The notes beneath the pieces are model-generated. The model was not told the origin of the DNA. It worked only from the letters and a program-made list of their open reading frames with translations, and did no database searches. DNA of 64,000 nt from positions 62,001-126,000 of the forward strand of contig BCIK01000023.1 in the NCBI GenBank assembly GCA_039545295.1, in the 5' to 3' direction. Source of the DNA: Udeniomyces pyricola. Taxonomy: Eukaryota; Basidiomycota; Tremellomycetes; Cystofilobasidiales; Mrakiaceae. This document shows positions 1 to 11,547 of this stretch, piece after piece. Position 1 is the stretch's first letter; every line of letters begins with the position of its first letter. The translations under genes and the position numbers were made by a program.

Positions 1-930
1 CCTCATCAGGAGATTCGTTGAGCTTTTCGCCCATCTCTTCCCCTGCTTGCTCTTCTCTCAAGCTCCCTCGCTCATGGGTCCCATCCCTGCCGTGCATTCG
101 ACTAAAGTCCGACAGCGATTCTCCTTCAATCTCTCCATTCCCCCTTTTCTTCTCACTACCACCACCACCATGATAATTACTACTTCCTCCTCCTCCACTT
201 GAAGCCCCAGTTGCTCCTCCAGCAGCGGCCTCCTTTTCCTTACGTTTCCTCTCCTTCTCCTGGGCGGCCCGCAGTTTCTGCGTATCCTCGAGCGAAGGGT
301 TCTTGGTACGCGTCGCTTCTTGTTCCTCCGGTGTGAGGGTCGTGAGGAACTGACGTTCCATCGCGGCACTTTCAGAGGCACTAAAGGCGGCGTAGTGTTG
401 AGGTGGAGTCGAAACGGGGACGCCCTAGGAAAATGTGTTTATCAGGGACGTCGGCGAGAGAGGGAAAGTTCGACCCAGACAAGTCGGGTGATGGCATGAG
501 CATAGCGTCGCAAAAAAGGAAGCACAAGTTATACGAGGTAGAAGAGCGAGTGGGTTTCAAGTCATGGGAGGTTCTCCATTGGCGAGAGCTGGCTTGATCG
601 CTATAGTTTGACGAATGAGAAGGAGAAAGAGAGAGAAAGAGGGAGAGTTGAAGAGGAAGAACAAGGGCGCGACGGCCATTGCCGACAGACTCGTCCAGAT
701 AGACTCCGTGTCCCTCTGCCTCTCCCCAATTCCCAGACACCAGAAGCTGCATGTTGACTCACCTGAAGATCAAGGTAGGGTGTGCCGAGGTGGAGCCACC
801 GGATGTCAAGCGGGGGAGGTCCAGAGTCATTGTCATCGTCGTCGTTGTCGTCGTCGTCATCATCCGAGTCTCGTCGTTTGGGTGGGTGAGGGATCAGGTT
901 CGGTTGTTCCATTTGGATCGATCCGGTCAA
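1..930 (-). CDS. Putative DDHD-type phospholipase, 5' part (cut by left edge)
   Basis: Two exons are visible: 763..930 (56 codons from an ATG at 930) and 1..424, which runs off the window. Donor GTGAGT and acceptor TAG join in phase 0. The N-terminus holds an acidic run of Asp (about residues 22-35), then the segments LDIRWLHLGTPYLDLQ and HYAAFSASESAAMERQF. This resembles the N-terminus of intracellular DDHD phospholipase A1 proteins, where an R-W-aromatic segment is followed by a (W)xPFSxxDSxxLE-like motif. A charged, Gly/Ser-rich linker follows. The GxSxG and DDHD regions would lie left of the window, so the catalytic part cannot be seen. The intron (338 nt) is long for this locus and could hide a further exon. 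The family call is inferred from short motifs only. Confidence 0.4.
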
Positions 931-1429
931 CGTGGAAAGGTGGAGGCGTGACGACGGGGGTTGATTCGGCTCAGGTGGGTGCGAGAATGTATGAAGATGA
1001 GATACAATTTGAGCAGAGGATAGCTAAGAGGCGCGGTTGTTGATTGATGGTTTGAAGGAGTGGTGGGAGTCTAGCTAAGGATGATGCTCATGAGGACAGG
1101 GGGGACTGAGCGTACACGTCAGCCACGATCAATGTCGTCTAGGCCGGCATTATCACTTGAATATTTATCCTAGCTCATCGTGTATATGTATCGCATAGAT
1201 CATACCAATCAATATCTATGCTCTCTGTCTTGATGTTCATTGATCGTGCTACCGACCTCATGATCGACAGATCGTATTTTTATTTTTCTTTCTCGATCGA
1301 CAATCTGCAGACTGAAGTCGTTTCTCACACGCAATATGGCCATCATACTGATAACTGATCGGTTCTCACCCACGCATGAATATACCTTAAATGTGATTCC
1401 TACGTCAGTCTCCCATCTCCATGATCTCT
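931..1429. other. Intergenic, no gene seen
   Basis: This stretch lies between the first codon of the putative phospholipase and the stop of the DUF4536-like gene, both on the minus strand. It should hold the phospholipase promoter and the neighbour's 3' end. No ORF with convincing composition was found. Confidence 0.5.
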
Positions 1430-2324
1430 CTATCTCCACTTATATACTACTACTACCACTGGTAGGACTAGTAGCGTTCTTGAGTTCGATCCCACCATTC
1501 CTCCAGGTAAGGTTCGAAAACCGTCCGAGTCCGATCCCGAACGCGACTGAAAAAGAAAAGAAAAGAAAAAAGGGGAGAGACGAACATCGTTGCCCGATCA
1601 AAAAAAAAAAAAAAAGTGTTAGTAAGGGGTTCTCGTGCTCCTGGTTTGGGGTTTTTTTTTTTTCGTTCGTCAGAGTCGGAAGGGTTCCGGACACAAATGA
1701 AAAATAAAATAAAATGAATGTGATGCGCGCGCAAAGCGAGTGTGATCCAAAAAAAAAAAAAAAAGGGTTTCTATGGACGTTTGAATGAGCCCGAGCGACT
1801 AACTGAGACAGAAAAAAAAAAAAGAGGAGAGTAGGGGAGGGAAATAGGAGGATAGTGAAGATCGTATGTATGCCAAAAAAAAAAAAGAGAAACCTAGACG
1901 CTTTCTCACCCTCTGCTGCTTTAGCCTGAGGTCCCTAACGACCTCCTCCCCCCCCCTCCTCTTTCGAGAAAAACGAAACAGAAAAATGGAGACGTTCTGA
2001 AAGGAAGAAAAAAAAAACAGAAGAAAGGACAAAAGAAGACAAAGGAGAAAAAAAAAAGAAGAAGTAAAAAAAAAGGGGGGGGGAGGAGGAAAGAAACTGA
2101 CCTAATCCAAACGCAGCCATCCCTCTCAATCCACCTAAACTCTTCCCTCCTTTCGCCCTCTCGATCCGTTTCTTCTCATCGACCAACCCTTGAGCGAAGG
2201 CTTCGTAACACGTATACACCCCAAGCGACGTTAACGTCACGCCGGACATGACGCGACATGAGGCGCAATCTTCGTAGAGTCGTTCTCCCTGGGTCGGGAG
2301 TGGTGATGGTTTTGAGGAGGGTGG

Positions 2325-2355
<31 letters not shown>

Positions 2356-2429
2356 CCTTCTCCGATGGATTGGGGAGGTGGAGTCGGAGGGGCGAACGTG
2401 GAGGGGATGAAGTTGGAGAGGTTCGACAT
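1430..2429 (-). CDS. DUF4536/DMAC1-like small membrane protein
   Basis: Exon 1 is 2102..2429 and exon 2 is 1430..1467, joined in phase 1 (donor GTCAGT, acceptor CTAG). The product is about 122 residues. After a Ser-rich N-terminus (S-run encoded by a GAT/ATG repeat) comes the motif DCASCRVMSG followed by a hydrophobic helix, a short charged loop, and a second helix ending VVVVVYKWR. A CxxCR motif plus two short helices is the layout of DUF4536, the family of DMAC1, a complex I distal-arm assembly factor in animals; fungal members are uncharacterised inner-membrane proteins. The intron is unusually long (634 nt) and packed with A/T tracts, and the last exon is only 38 nt. Upstream in-frame ATGs (2576, 2663) exist; 2429 is chosen because homologues are short. 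Confidence 0.6.
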
Positions 2430-2642
2430 GGAGTTGAGATTGGATTGAAAAGACGGGGAATCAAGATGAGAAAGGGTCGTGAAGGATGATGACAAGGATA
2501 GGAATGATCGGATGAGAGACGTCCTAAGTCGATCACGGTGCAAGGTGTCGGTGGGAGGAGGAGGTTCATCAAGCATATTCGAGAGAGGCTTCGCGTCGTC
2601 CGCCGGCCACTGCAGCTTGCAGCTTGCAGCCGCCCCCGATCC

Positions 2643-2674
<32 letters not shown>

Positions 2675-3103
2675 ATCAACCCAGTTCGAAACATATTCAC
2701 TTCTCAACAACTTTGTGCACTTGGCATTTCTCGTTCATATCACTACGTTTCCGTATATTTCACCCAAGTTGACAGAAGGACAAATCCGATATATGTATAT
2801 CTATCAGCCGAAAAGAACCACCTATCAGGCGGAAAGAAAAAGAAAAGCGAGAGAGAAGAGAAGAAAAAAAAAATGAGAGAGAGAGAAAGAGAGACAACGT
2901 AAAACAACTAGATCCATCCATCTTTCCCTTCAGCCTCCTCCAGGATGCTTCCGTCTCTTCCTTCCCTCCTCCTCCTTCTCGCATCAAACCCCTCCCCCCT
3001 ACCCCCATTCTCTCCTTCTGACCCTACACCCACCCACACTCACATCCACACACATCACGTCACATCACGTCACGTCACGCGCACAAACGCCTCATCATCC
3101 TTT
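2430..3103. other. Intergenic between eIF3a stop and DUF4536-like gene
   Basis: It holds the TACA repeat, a purine-rich AG/GA tract near 2830-2895 and the presumed eIF3a 3' untranslated region. No coding signal was seen. Confidence 0.5.
2643..2672. repeat. (TACA)n tetranucleotide repeat
   Basis: About seven tandem TACA units, just upstream of the DUF4536-like gene on its promoter side. An in-frame but implausible N-terminal extension of that gene would run through it, which argues against the upstream start codon. Confidence 0.9.
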
Positions 3104-6100
3104 TTACACTCGACCTCGGCTCCACTTGCCCTGACCTCGAACAAACTTCTGGCCTCGCTCGGGGACGGCTTGGAATCCATCGTCCTGCTGCTCCGATTTG
3201 AGGGGTCCGTTCGAAGGCGTCGTCGTCGACGACGATCCATTGCTGGCGGGAGTCTCGGTCGTCGGCGAAGGAACAGGAACCGATCGAGGCGCAAGCTTGA
3301 ACGAAGGTCGAGTCGCCGGAGCGGCAGGAGCGACTGGAGCAGCAGGAGCGGGAGTGGGAGCTCCACCAGCCGCTTCAAGTCGCTTCCTCTCCTCCTCCTT
3401 GGCCCTCCAGCTTCCCGGAGCGACCTTGGTTGGCGCGACGGGAGCACTCGGGGCCGAAGCTCCTCGGGTCCAAGCTCCTCCTCCTCCTCCTCCACTCTCA
3501 GCACCAGCACTCTTGTTCTGTCGTCGAGCCATGGCTTCCTCCTCCCTCCTGAGCTGAGCCTGGATCTTCTCCCGATCGGCTTGCTGCTCGGCTTCTCGAG
3601 CGGCCAATCGGGCAGCACGAGCCTTGTCCTCGGCTTCCTTTGCTCGGGCTTCGATCTGAGCGCGCATCTCGTTCTCCTTGGCCTGACGGGCTTCGTTCTC
3701 GAGTCGCTCGACTGAGAGGAGAGCAACAAGGGGGAAGGTGAAAAGGGAAGTCAGAACAAAACAAGATACGTCAGCATATTGGGTCGGCAAGAAAAATAAA
3801 AGGGAAGGTAGCAAACACATCAGGAGCTACAAGACGGAAGGAAGCTCTGCCAAACTAACCTTCGGCCTGGGCCCTTCGCTCCTCCTCTTGCTGTCGCTCC
3901 TGCTCTTCCTGAGCGGCCCTCTCCCTCGCCTCAGCCCTCTCCTTGAGGACCCTCGCTTTGTACTCCTTCTTGGCCTCGGCAATCTTGGCATCGGCCTCCC
4001 TCTTCCTCCTCTCAAACTCTCCCGCCTGCCTCTGCTGGATATCCTTCTTGACGTCCCTGTAATCTCCCAACATCCTCGCCAATCGGTTCTTGAGTTCCAC
4101 ATCAGCGTCGTGCTTCGCCTTGGCTTCGTCTCGGGTCTGTCGGACGAGCAACTCGTGCGCGGCGAGATCTTCGACCTGTTGACGTTCGTAATCGGCCAAA
4201 ACGAGGGGTCGCTCCTCCTTTCGGAACGCTCGCTCGATGTGGTCGACTCGCTTGGAGATGATTCGGAGTCGCTCGGCGAGTTCCTTCTTCTCCTTCTCGA
4301 GTTGCTCGACTTGGAGCTTGACGAGGCCGTCCGAGTCCATCTGGTCGATTTTCTGGAAGAACAGCAAGATCAAGAACGTTGGGTGAAGAAAGAGTAGAAG
4401 ATCCGTACACAGCAGGCAAAAAAAAAGGACATAGTCAGAACAGGTTCCATCCGACCCAGTCGATCCTACAGGAAAGAAAAAAAAAAAAAAAAAAAAAAAG
4501 AAGATGACAACGTACGTCCGAGTCGACCTTGAGGCCACCCTTTTGCTTGAGACTCTCGGCCAACTTCCTCGCCTCATCGATCCTAACCTGATCGATCTCA
4601 CTCTGAATCTTCTCTCTCTGCCTCCTCTTGAAGTCTTCCTCCTCCCTCTTCTTAGCCTGCTCGGCGGCGATTCGCTGCCTCTCGGCCTTGGCGGCAGCCT
4701 CCTCGGTCGCTCGTCGGACGGAAAGCTCCTCGGAGAGCTCCTTTCGTCGAGCAACGATGGCCCGTCGAGCGGCCGACGCTCGCTGCTCGGTCTCGGATTG
4801 AGCGAGGGCGAGGGCAAAGAGCGCACGCTGGGAGTCCTTAGCCGACTGGGCGATGGAAGGGTCGATGAACTGAACGGTCGAGTGAAGGATCGAGGCAAGT
4901 CGGGTCAACTGCGTTCGAACGAGGTCCGCCGTCGGAGGCTGAAGGTTGTTGGCGACGGAAGCCGAAGTCGAGGCATGGGCAGTCGAAGCCGAAGTCGAAG
5001 TGCTCGCAAAAGGCTCATCGAGGAAGACGATCGAGTTGCCAACGTGATCGACTCGGACGGCGAGCTCCGTTCGCTTGCAGGCGGCCATGACAAACTTCTC
5101 GAGTTGCTCTTTACCAATGGCAAAAGGCTTGACGAGCTCAAGGACGTGGTCGACCGAGACGGCATCGTAAACTTGGGAGAGCTGCTGGAAGAGGCGCGAG
5201 AGGACGACGTGTCGGATGGGAGCGGCGTACTGGCCAAAGTCGGGCGAGGACGAGAGGGTTTCGATGATGGACGAGGTCGATGAGCAGATGGAAAGCGGGT
5301 GGAAGTCGACCTCGAGGAGGGTGTAGAGCGATCGAAGAGTGGGCGAGACTCGCGAGAGGATGTTTCGGTCAATCTGCAGGTGAGGATCAGTAAGAGAGAA
5401 AGAGAGAGGGCAGGAGAGAGGAGATGGATGAAGCAGGTATATTCGTGTCGGCGAATAGAACGAGTTGTGAGAAAAACAGGTAGGAGAATCCACCAAAAGA
5501 ACGAAACTACACGTACAGCCTCCTTGAGCAAACCAGCTCGGGTTGGCATCTTGGGCAGGTTGAGGAGAGTGACGAGTTTGCCAGCGTTCTTCTTGCCCTC
5601 ACCGTCCTCCATGACAGGAACGGCAAGCGCCGAGAGGAGGACGAAGCCAGCAAGCTTCTCCATCTCTTCTCCGTCCTTGCCCTTCTCAATGTACATCATG
5701 TAGCGACCCCAAGCGGCGGCGTGGAAAACGGCCATTGAGCCTCCCTCAGCCTTGAAGACGCGAGTGAGCTTCTCGTAGTAGTTGGCCATCATCGCCGGCT
5801 TCTGAGCCTTCTTGCTCGCCGGGTTGGCGAGAAGACCCTGGATATCCTCAACGGAGCGGAAGGCTTCCTGCCAGAGCTCGAGGTCGACGGCCGAGTTGAG
5901 CTGGTTGAATCGGGTCTCGAGGTGACGAGCGAGGACGTCCGGATCGGAGAGGTTGATGGTGTTGGTTTGGTGAGCGTACTTGTTGACGGTGGCAAGGTCC
6001 TTTCGGATAATTTCGCAGAGACGTCGGAACTCGGTCTTGCGCTCGTTGGAGACGCAGAATTGGAAGGCTTGGTCAACAACTCGCTGTGTATCGGTTAGAT

Positions 6101-7580
6101 AGTAGGAAAGACAAGTTTCGGAGAGACACAGAAAGAAGCCGGAGAGACATGAGAGGAGACACGAATGGACGGATATGATCGACGGGACAGAGAGAGTAAG
6201 AAGAAACGGGAGGATGAAGAAGAAAAGAAAAAAGTTGCAAGCATGAACGTCAGCCACAACACAGAGGAACAAGACCAAACAGCCGGACCGCAGCCAGTCC
6301 AGCCACCAGTGACGTTATTCGTTCTTGTGGTGGCTGGATATCGCAGCCAACAACAAGACGCCACCCGAGAGAGAAAGGCTGCTCGGACGAACCTGGTAGA
6401 TGATTTCGAGCCTAGCCGAGTTCCTGAGGACCTCCAAACAGACTCGGAGGCACTCCCAGAGGAACCTCAACGCGGGGAGCACGACCTGTCGATCGGTCCT
6501 GTCCTTTTGGGCATCGACGGACATGAGGAGAAGCGTGCTTGGCTCGAGGGGAGCATCGAGGTCGACCTCCTCTTCGTCCTCCTTGACGGCCGCAGACGGG
6601 TCCGCAGGAGGGGCCGACGCGAGGATGGAAGCAGCGGATTCCTGAGCGGCAACGACCTTGGCGGTCGCGGCGGCGAGGAACTTTTTGATGACGAGCTCGA
6701 TGGAGGGAACGTTGGCCGATTGGGCGACGTTCCTGGAGGGGGGGGGAGGGAGGAGAACAATCAAGTAGGCGTAGGTTGCGAGGCGAGAGAAGGCAGGTAG
6801 CGGGGCGCGGATGGAGGTCACGTCGTCGTACGAGTGAGGTGAGGACATAGATTTGAAGACCAGAGCATATTCAAACAAGAACAGAGGAGAAACAGAGCAG
6901 AGAAGCGTCAATCGACACGTAGCGACGCGGCTTTAGAGGCCGACAGAGCACCCCGAAGAGAGACAAAGAAAGAAACCACGGTCCAACGAGACGAGTGTTC
7001 GAAAACTCGCGAGGGAGCAAAGGTTCGGTTCGGACGAACCTGTAAGCTCCAAGACCATCCTTGGCGACCTTTGCCTTGCGCATGTTGACGCAGAGCTCGA
7101 GGAATCTGTGATGGAGACGAGTACTTGGGTGAGTGATGCTGTACGTGTAGGACAGATAGCGAAAGGGCCTCCAAGGTAGTGGAGGGAAGCGACCCAAAGA
7201 CACGAACCTGACAATGACGGGCTCGAGGGCGGTGATCGGGGTTGCCTTGAATCGCTTGGAGATGAAGACCTCGGACAGAGCGTCGAGGGCCTCCTTCTCC
7301 TTGGGCGGAGAGAGCGAGAGGAGCTCTGAGGTTGAACGGATGGACAGTGGGAGCAGGATGAAAGCGAGACCGGCGAGGTGAGTACGGAGGAATGGCCCAG
7401 CGGCACGAGCAGTAGGACGAAAAGTGTAGGGTGGGTTGTGTTACCTTCGGCTCGCTGAGGGATGGGGAAGGAATGAAAGAAGGAAGAGGTCAGTCATGTG
7501 GGGATATGTGTGTGTGGAAAGTGATGGGCGAGAGTGTAGCTGACCTTGAGCGAGGTCTCTGGCTTGGCGTAGGGAGCCAT
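3104..7580 (-). CDS. TIF32: Eukaryotic translation initiation factor 3 subunit A (eIF3a)
   Basis: Nine exons give 1,031 residues: 7545..7580, 7445..7454, 7208..7325, 7040..7105, 6393..6732, 5517..6083, 4516..5373, 3860..4352 and 3104..3711. The product is the largest scaffold subunit of eIF3, which binds the 40S ribosome and recruits mRNA in the cytoplasm. The N-terminus MAPYAKPETSLKRAE is typical of fungal eIF3a. Helical repeats and the PCI domain fall around residues 20-500. A long, highly charged coiled coil (KREEE, RRQREK, EEERRAQ) covers about 560-900, and the tail is Ala/Pro/Gly-rich and basic. The length fits fungal eIF3a (about 950-1,050). Exon 2 is only 10 nt. The intron between exons 7 and 8 carries a 23-nt A run (T run on the coding strand). 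All junction phases close without frameshift. Confidence 0.97.
4477..4499. repeat. A23 homopolymer in an eIF3a intron
   Basis: A run of 23 A on the + strand reads as a T run on the coding strand, just inside the intron that follows exon 7 of eIF3a. It begins about 16 nt after the donor, so it is not at the acceptor side. Confidence 0.9.
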
Positions 7581-7944
7581 GGCGAGAGGGAAGGTGTAAG
7601 GGGGGGAGGGGGGGGAGGGGGAGGAGAAGGAGAAGAGGGGAGGAGGGGTAGAGGAGAGGGAAGGAGGAGGAGGACGGAAATGGGTGAGTGCTCTCTCTCT
7701 CTCTCTCAGTCAGTCAGTCGTTCTGGAGTCTCTCTCTGTCATGTGAATCTGTGTGGCAGAGGCGACTGACTGTGTTGGATCTGTTCTTTGATTCCTCAAT
7801 ACTCCATATATCACGCATATATACATCACATACGCATATATACACACACTCACACCCTTCTTGCTCCTTCAACTCTCAACTCTCGCCTCCCCTCCCCTTC
7901 CCCTCCGCTACTCCACTCTACTCTACTCCTCCATCATCATCATC
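7581..7944. promoter_or_regulatory. Shared upstream region of eIF3a and MPC2
   Basis: 364 bp separate the two divergent start codons. The MPC2 side has a CT-rich, A/T-interrupted leader with several CATATA/TACACA stretches and ends in TCATCATCATC before the ATG. The eIF3a side is a G/A-rich (CT-rich on its own strand) leader. Bidirectional promoter activity is inferred from the layout only. Confidence 0.5.
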
Positions 7945-9655
7945 ATGTCGGGACCCGTCACTGGACAAGCCGCTAACGCTGCCGCCGCTTGTATGCTCAA
8001 TCCTCAACATCCATACACTCCAACAACACAACACACAACACACGCTCACGCGCTGACTCTGCTCCTCCTTCCTTTCGTGTCGTCTTAACCCCCCCCCCTT
8101 CCCCTCCCTTTCCTATCACGTATCGCCGCCTGCTGTTTGTTCCTTTGAACCATTCCTTTTTCAACTCTCCTACTATCTCAGCTACCGGCTCCAAAATCAC
8201 CAAGTTCCTCAACCACCCGGCTGGTCTGTCCATCTCTCCCTCTCTCTGGCTCTCTCTCTCCCCGCCTGACCTTTCGCTTGCGTCTCCCCCACCTCAATCG
8301 CCCTCTATGGGGAAGGGGGGGGGGGGGAAGGAGGATCTCTCGCTTGCCCGATCCGCTTCTTCCGACAGGGGACTCATGCTGACTTGCGCTCGACGTTCGC
8401 ATTCCATCCACAGGTCCCAAGTCAGCCCTATATGCTTTTTGCCCATGAGAACTAAGCTTCAATCTTCAATTCACGCCGCACTGACGCGACCGACGGTCTC
8501 GCTTCGACCGCTCCGCTTCTCCCTTCATCTCTTCCCCAACTTCTATTTTACCACTTTCTTCTTCGTCTTCTTCTGCTTCTTCTTTCCCTCTTTGGCAAAC
8601 TCGCAGGACTATCTTCTTCTGGGCTCCGTGAGCTCTTGTCTCTTCCTTGGTTCCTCGCCTTTTGTCAGGTTTCCAGTCGCACAAATCTGACCGATAGCTT
8701 TACGTCGTCTTCGATTATAGTCTCGCCAAGTGGGCTTTGGTCATTGCCGGCATCAAGGACATGTCTCGGCCGGCTGACAAGGTCTCTGTTGGTGGTAACC
8801 TTGGTGCGTGACTAGATCTCACCAGGTATTGAAACCTCCAATGGGGTCGTAGACCTATGACCGGCACTAGCTTCACACCGCTCCTTCCAATCATAGAAAT
8901 ACTAGACTAAACCCTTGTCTTGCCTTTCTTGCCTTCCTTTCTTCCTGCTCTTGCTTTCTTCAGCCTTGGCCGCGACTGGCTTCATCTGGGTCAGGTACTC
9001 CCTCGTCATCACTCCCGTTAACTACTCCCTCGCTGCGGTACGTAGCCCTCTCGCGTTTCTTATATCCGAGCCAGACGAGCCTTTTCCCCACTCATACTAA
9101 GCCTTGTCTTTCGTCCTTCTCTCTCTCTCTCTCTCTTTCTCTCTCTGCTCTTTTTCTTCGGTGATCTTATACTGCAGGTTAACTTCTTCGTCGGAAGCAC
9201 AGGTACAGATCAAGGCGCACTCCGATTCATGGCGTTTGCGTCTCTCAGCGACGTGTTTGGTTGACAAAGCGACGCGTTTTCTTCCTCTTCTTCTTCTTCT
9301 TTTTTTTTTTGCTGTCCTTGGTGTCTTCATCCCTCTCTGATTCCGGCTCATCAGGTCTGGCCCAGCTCTACAGGGTTTGGGAGTGAGTGACTTCCTTCGT
9401 GCACACCTATCGTTTCTCGATCTCATCCCTCTCTACCTTTCGCCCATTTTTGGCCAAGCGAGTCCAATAGAATCTCTGACGTCGTTTCCTTCCTTGACCC
9501 TGTCTCCTTTTCTCCCACCCTGCCTCTTTCGTGCAAAATGACTCACCTCAACCTCCCGGTCTGGCTCAAAACTTCCATCGGATAGCTGGAGGCGCAACAA
9601 CCCCACCACTGCCGCCGTTAGCGACAAGCTCCACGCGGCTGCTGCTACCAAGTAA
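7945..9655 (+). CDS. MPC2: Mitochondrial pyruvate carrier subunit 2 (MPC2)
   Basis: Nine small exons give 131 residues: 7945..7990, 8182..8223, 8414..8420, 8607..8627, 8721..8803, 8964..9037, 9178..9202, 9355..9382 and 9586..9655. The product partners MPC1 in the inner mitochondrial membrane and imports pyruvate. The spliced protein shows the family signatures FFWAPLAKWALVIAGIKDM, SRPADKVS, ATGFIWVRYSLVITPVNY and NFFVGSTGLAQLYR, in the order expected, with two to three short membrane helices. Exon 3 is only 7 nt (GTCCCAA), flanked by CAG and GTCAGC; it is needed to keep the frame through G-P-K-T. The exon count is very high for so short a protein. Phases close at every junction. Confidence 0.95.
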
Positions 9656-11547
9656 AGGACCGAAAAAGGTCCCTATCGTCCCCTGCCCCCTCCTCTCCCC
9701 ATCTCGACTCAATCAAATTTTCTAGACTTTTTCTTTTGTGTGTGTGTGTGTTTTCGCGTCCCTCCTCTCCCCCTCCCGCGTCTTTGTCCCGCTTTTTTTT
9801 TCTCATCTTTCTGTTTGGATGCATACGAATCAATGCTGGTTCTTTGCGCGTCGTTATGAATCAATCATGGAGTTTAGGTTGGATGGCCGGACACCAATAT
9901 ATATATATATAGAGGTAGTCAGAAGGAAAATAAGAGAACGGAAAAAGAAGAGAAGATCGATAGAAGCAGATAAGAAGATTGAGAAAACAAGGGGGGGAGG
10001 GGGATGTTTGATGTGTCGGTCAATCGGACGATGACGTTCTGGACGCATAATGGGCCGGTCGTTGGGGCTCGAACATGGACTTGAGCCGGCGGCGTATCAC
10101 ACGCATGTCATGATAGCCGTCGGTTTCTTAATGAATAGAGCTGGCGACATGGAGATGGCTCGTAGGTGATTCGAGCGAGACTGGAGATGATAGTTTGTCT
10201 AAGGGGTCGATGATGGATGGTGGACGGTCTATATGCAGCTGGTCGATGGACCGAGTCTAGAACGATATTGGATGTGCAGTGGACTGATGATGAAGATGTT
10301 TTTAGAAGAAAATTGATAACGAAGACGGCGTGAGAGTTGTTGCTGTTGAGGCGTTTGTGCCTATTCCAGTTGGCTCTCTGATCTCTGCCTCGCCCTTCCA
10401 GTTCTCCCCCGCCTCACCTCCAAACTTGTCCATTATCCAACCAACCTTCCCTTCCTTCACACACACACACACCCATAATCAATCCATCACTCACTCACCC
10501 ACTCACTCACCCTCCCCACCACCACTCACCACACCCACACCCGCACTCCCACCTACTTACTCCACCCTCCCCCCCAACTGATGAAAAAACGCGGTTGTAG
10601 AGACTCCTCGTGCCATTTGAAACGAGCTTCGCACAGAACGTGCGTTGTCCTTGCCTCTCTTCTTCCCTTCCTCGTCTTCTGCTTCTTCCACCTATGCCCG
10701 CCCCTCGTCAGACCACCGCTCACCTACCTCACCCACTCGTCTTACCTTGTCCTTGCGTCATCTACCTCTACCTCTTCTCTCTCTTCTCGAACCATGTACA
10801 GTGCGACTCAAATTTCCCTCCGAACTTCAACCCTCATTCAAGACCTTCTCGGCTCTGGCGAGAAACCCCCTTAAGAGCCCCTACAACAAGCCTCTACACA
10901 ATCGACTCGCTGCTGCTTGCCCTGTCTGCTTCTCCAGCGTTTCCAACCATACACACACATACACACACACATACACATACACATACACATATATCCACCC
11001 ATCTCATCCGCTCATCCCACCCAACTCGCTACCCACGCACATACAGTTCCGCCCATCCGCTCACACAGACCGACACATCCATTTTGCCTTTTCCCCCGCA
11101 ACAACCCGTCCCGAAGCAACATCCTCTCGCCGGCCATCCATTGGAAACTGATTCGCCCCGCTCGCTGCCTTCGCGCCCGTTCAAGCTCTCAGGCAAACTA
11201 CCCCTCTGTCGTCAACTCATGGGCTGAAGCTCTCCATCTGCTGCTCCAATAAATCGACTCAATCTACCCAAATAGACTACCTCTCACAAGTCTTCACTTG
11301 CATCCAGGCTTCGCATCTGCTATCGCTCTTGCTCAACTCTCATTTCCGCGGCCACCCAAACCCATCATCCGGCCTAACCCGCACTCCTCCGACCCATCCT
11401 TATCACACGCTTCGTTCCTGCTCGTTCCGCAACCCCTTTCTCGTCTCTTTCTCCTCCCCCCCCCCCCCCCTTTTCTTTGATTAACTGTCCCTCTTCTTCA
11501 ACATTTTTGCTGTCATCACATACATAATATTTACAAAAAAAAAAAAG
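9656..11547. other. Intergenic, microsatellite-rich, no gene seen
   Basis: This 1.9 kb stretch holds the MPC2 3' end, (TG)n and (TA)n short repeats near 9737-9765 and 9897-9911, and, from about 10330, a strongly CT/CA-rich leader-like segment upstream of the next gene. Open frames here are simple-sequence artefacts rich in Pro, Ser, Thr and His. Confidence 0.5.
10951..10992. repeat. (CA)n/(TACACA)n microsatellite
   Basis: Tandem CA and TACACA units lie in the long pyrimidine-rich region upstream of the gene at 11548. Confidence 0.85.

Noticed and set aside
1470..1500. B-box-like GAGTTCGATCCC suggesting a tRNA gene
   Set aside because: No A box or cloverleaf stems could be paired around it, and it lies in the flank of an intron.
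2945..3715. 256-residue plus-strand open frame
   Set aside because: It is antisense to the eIF3a tail and made of simple Ser/Arg-rich sequence.
3070..3729. 219-residue Arg/Pro-rich open frame on the minus strand
   Set aside because: It is a frame-shifted shadow of the last eIF3a exon; the eIF3a frame has clear family sequence.
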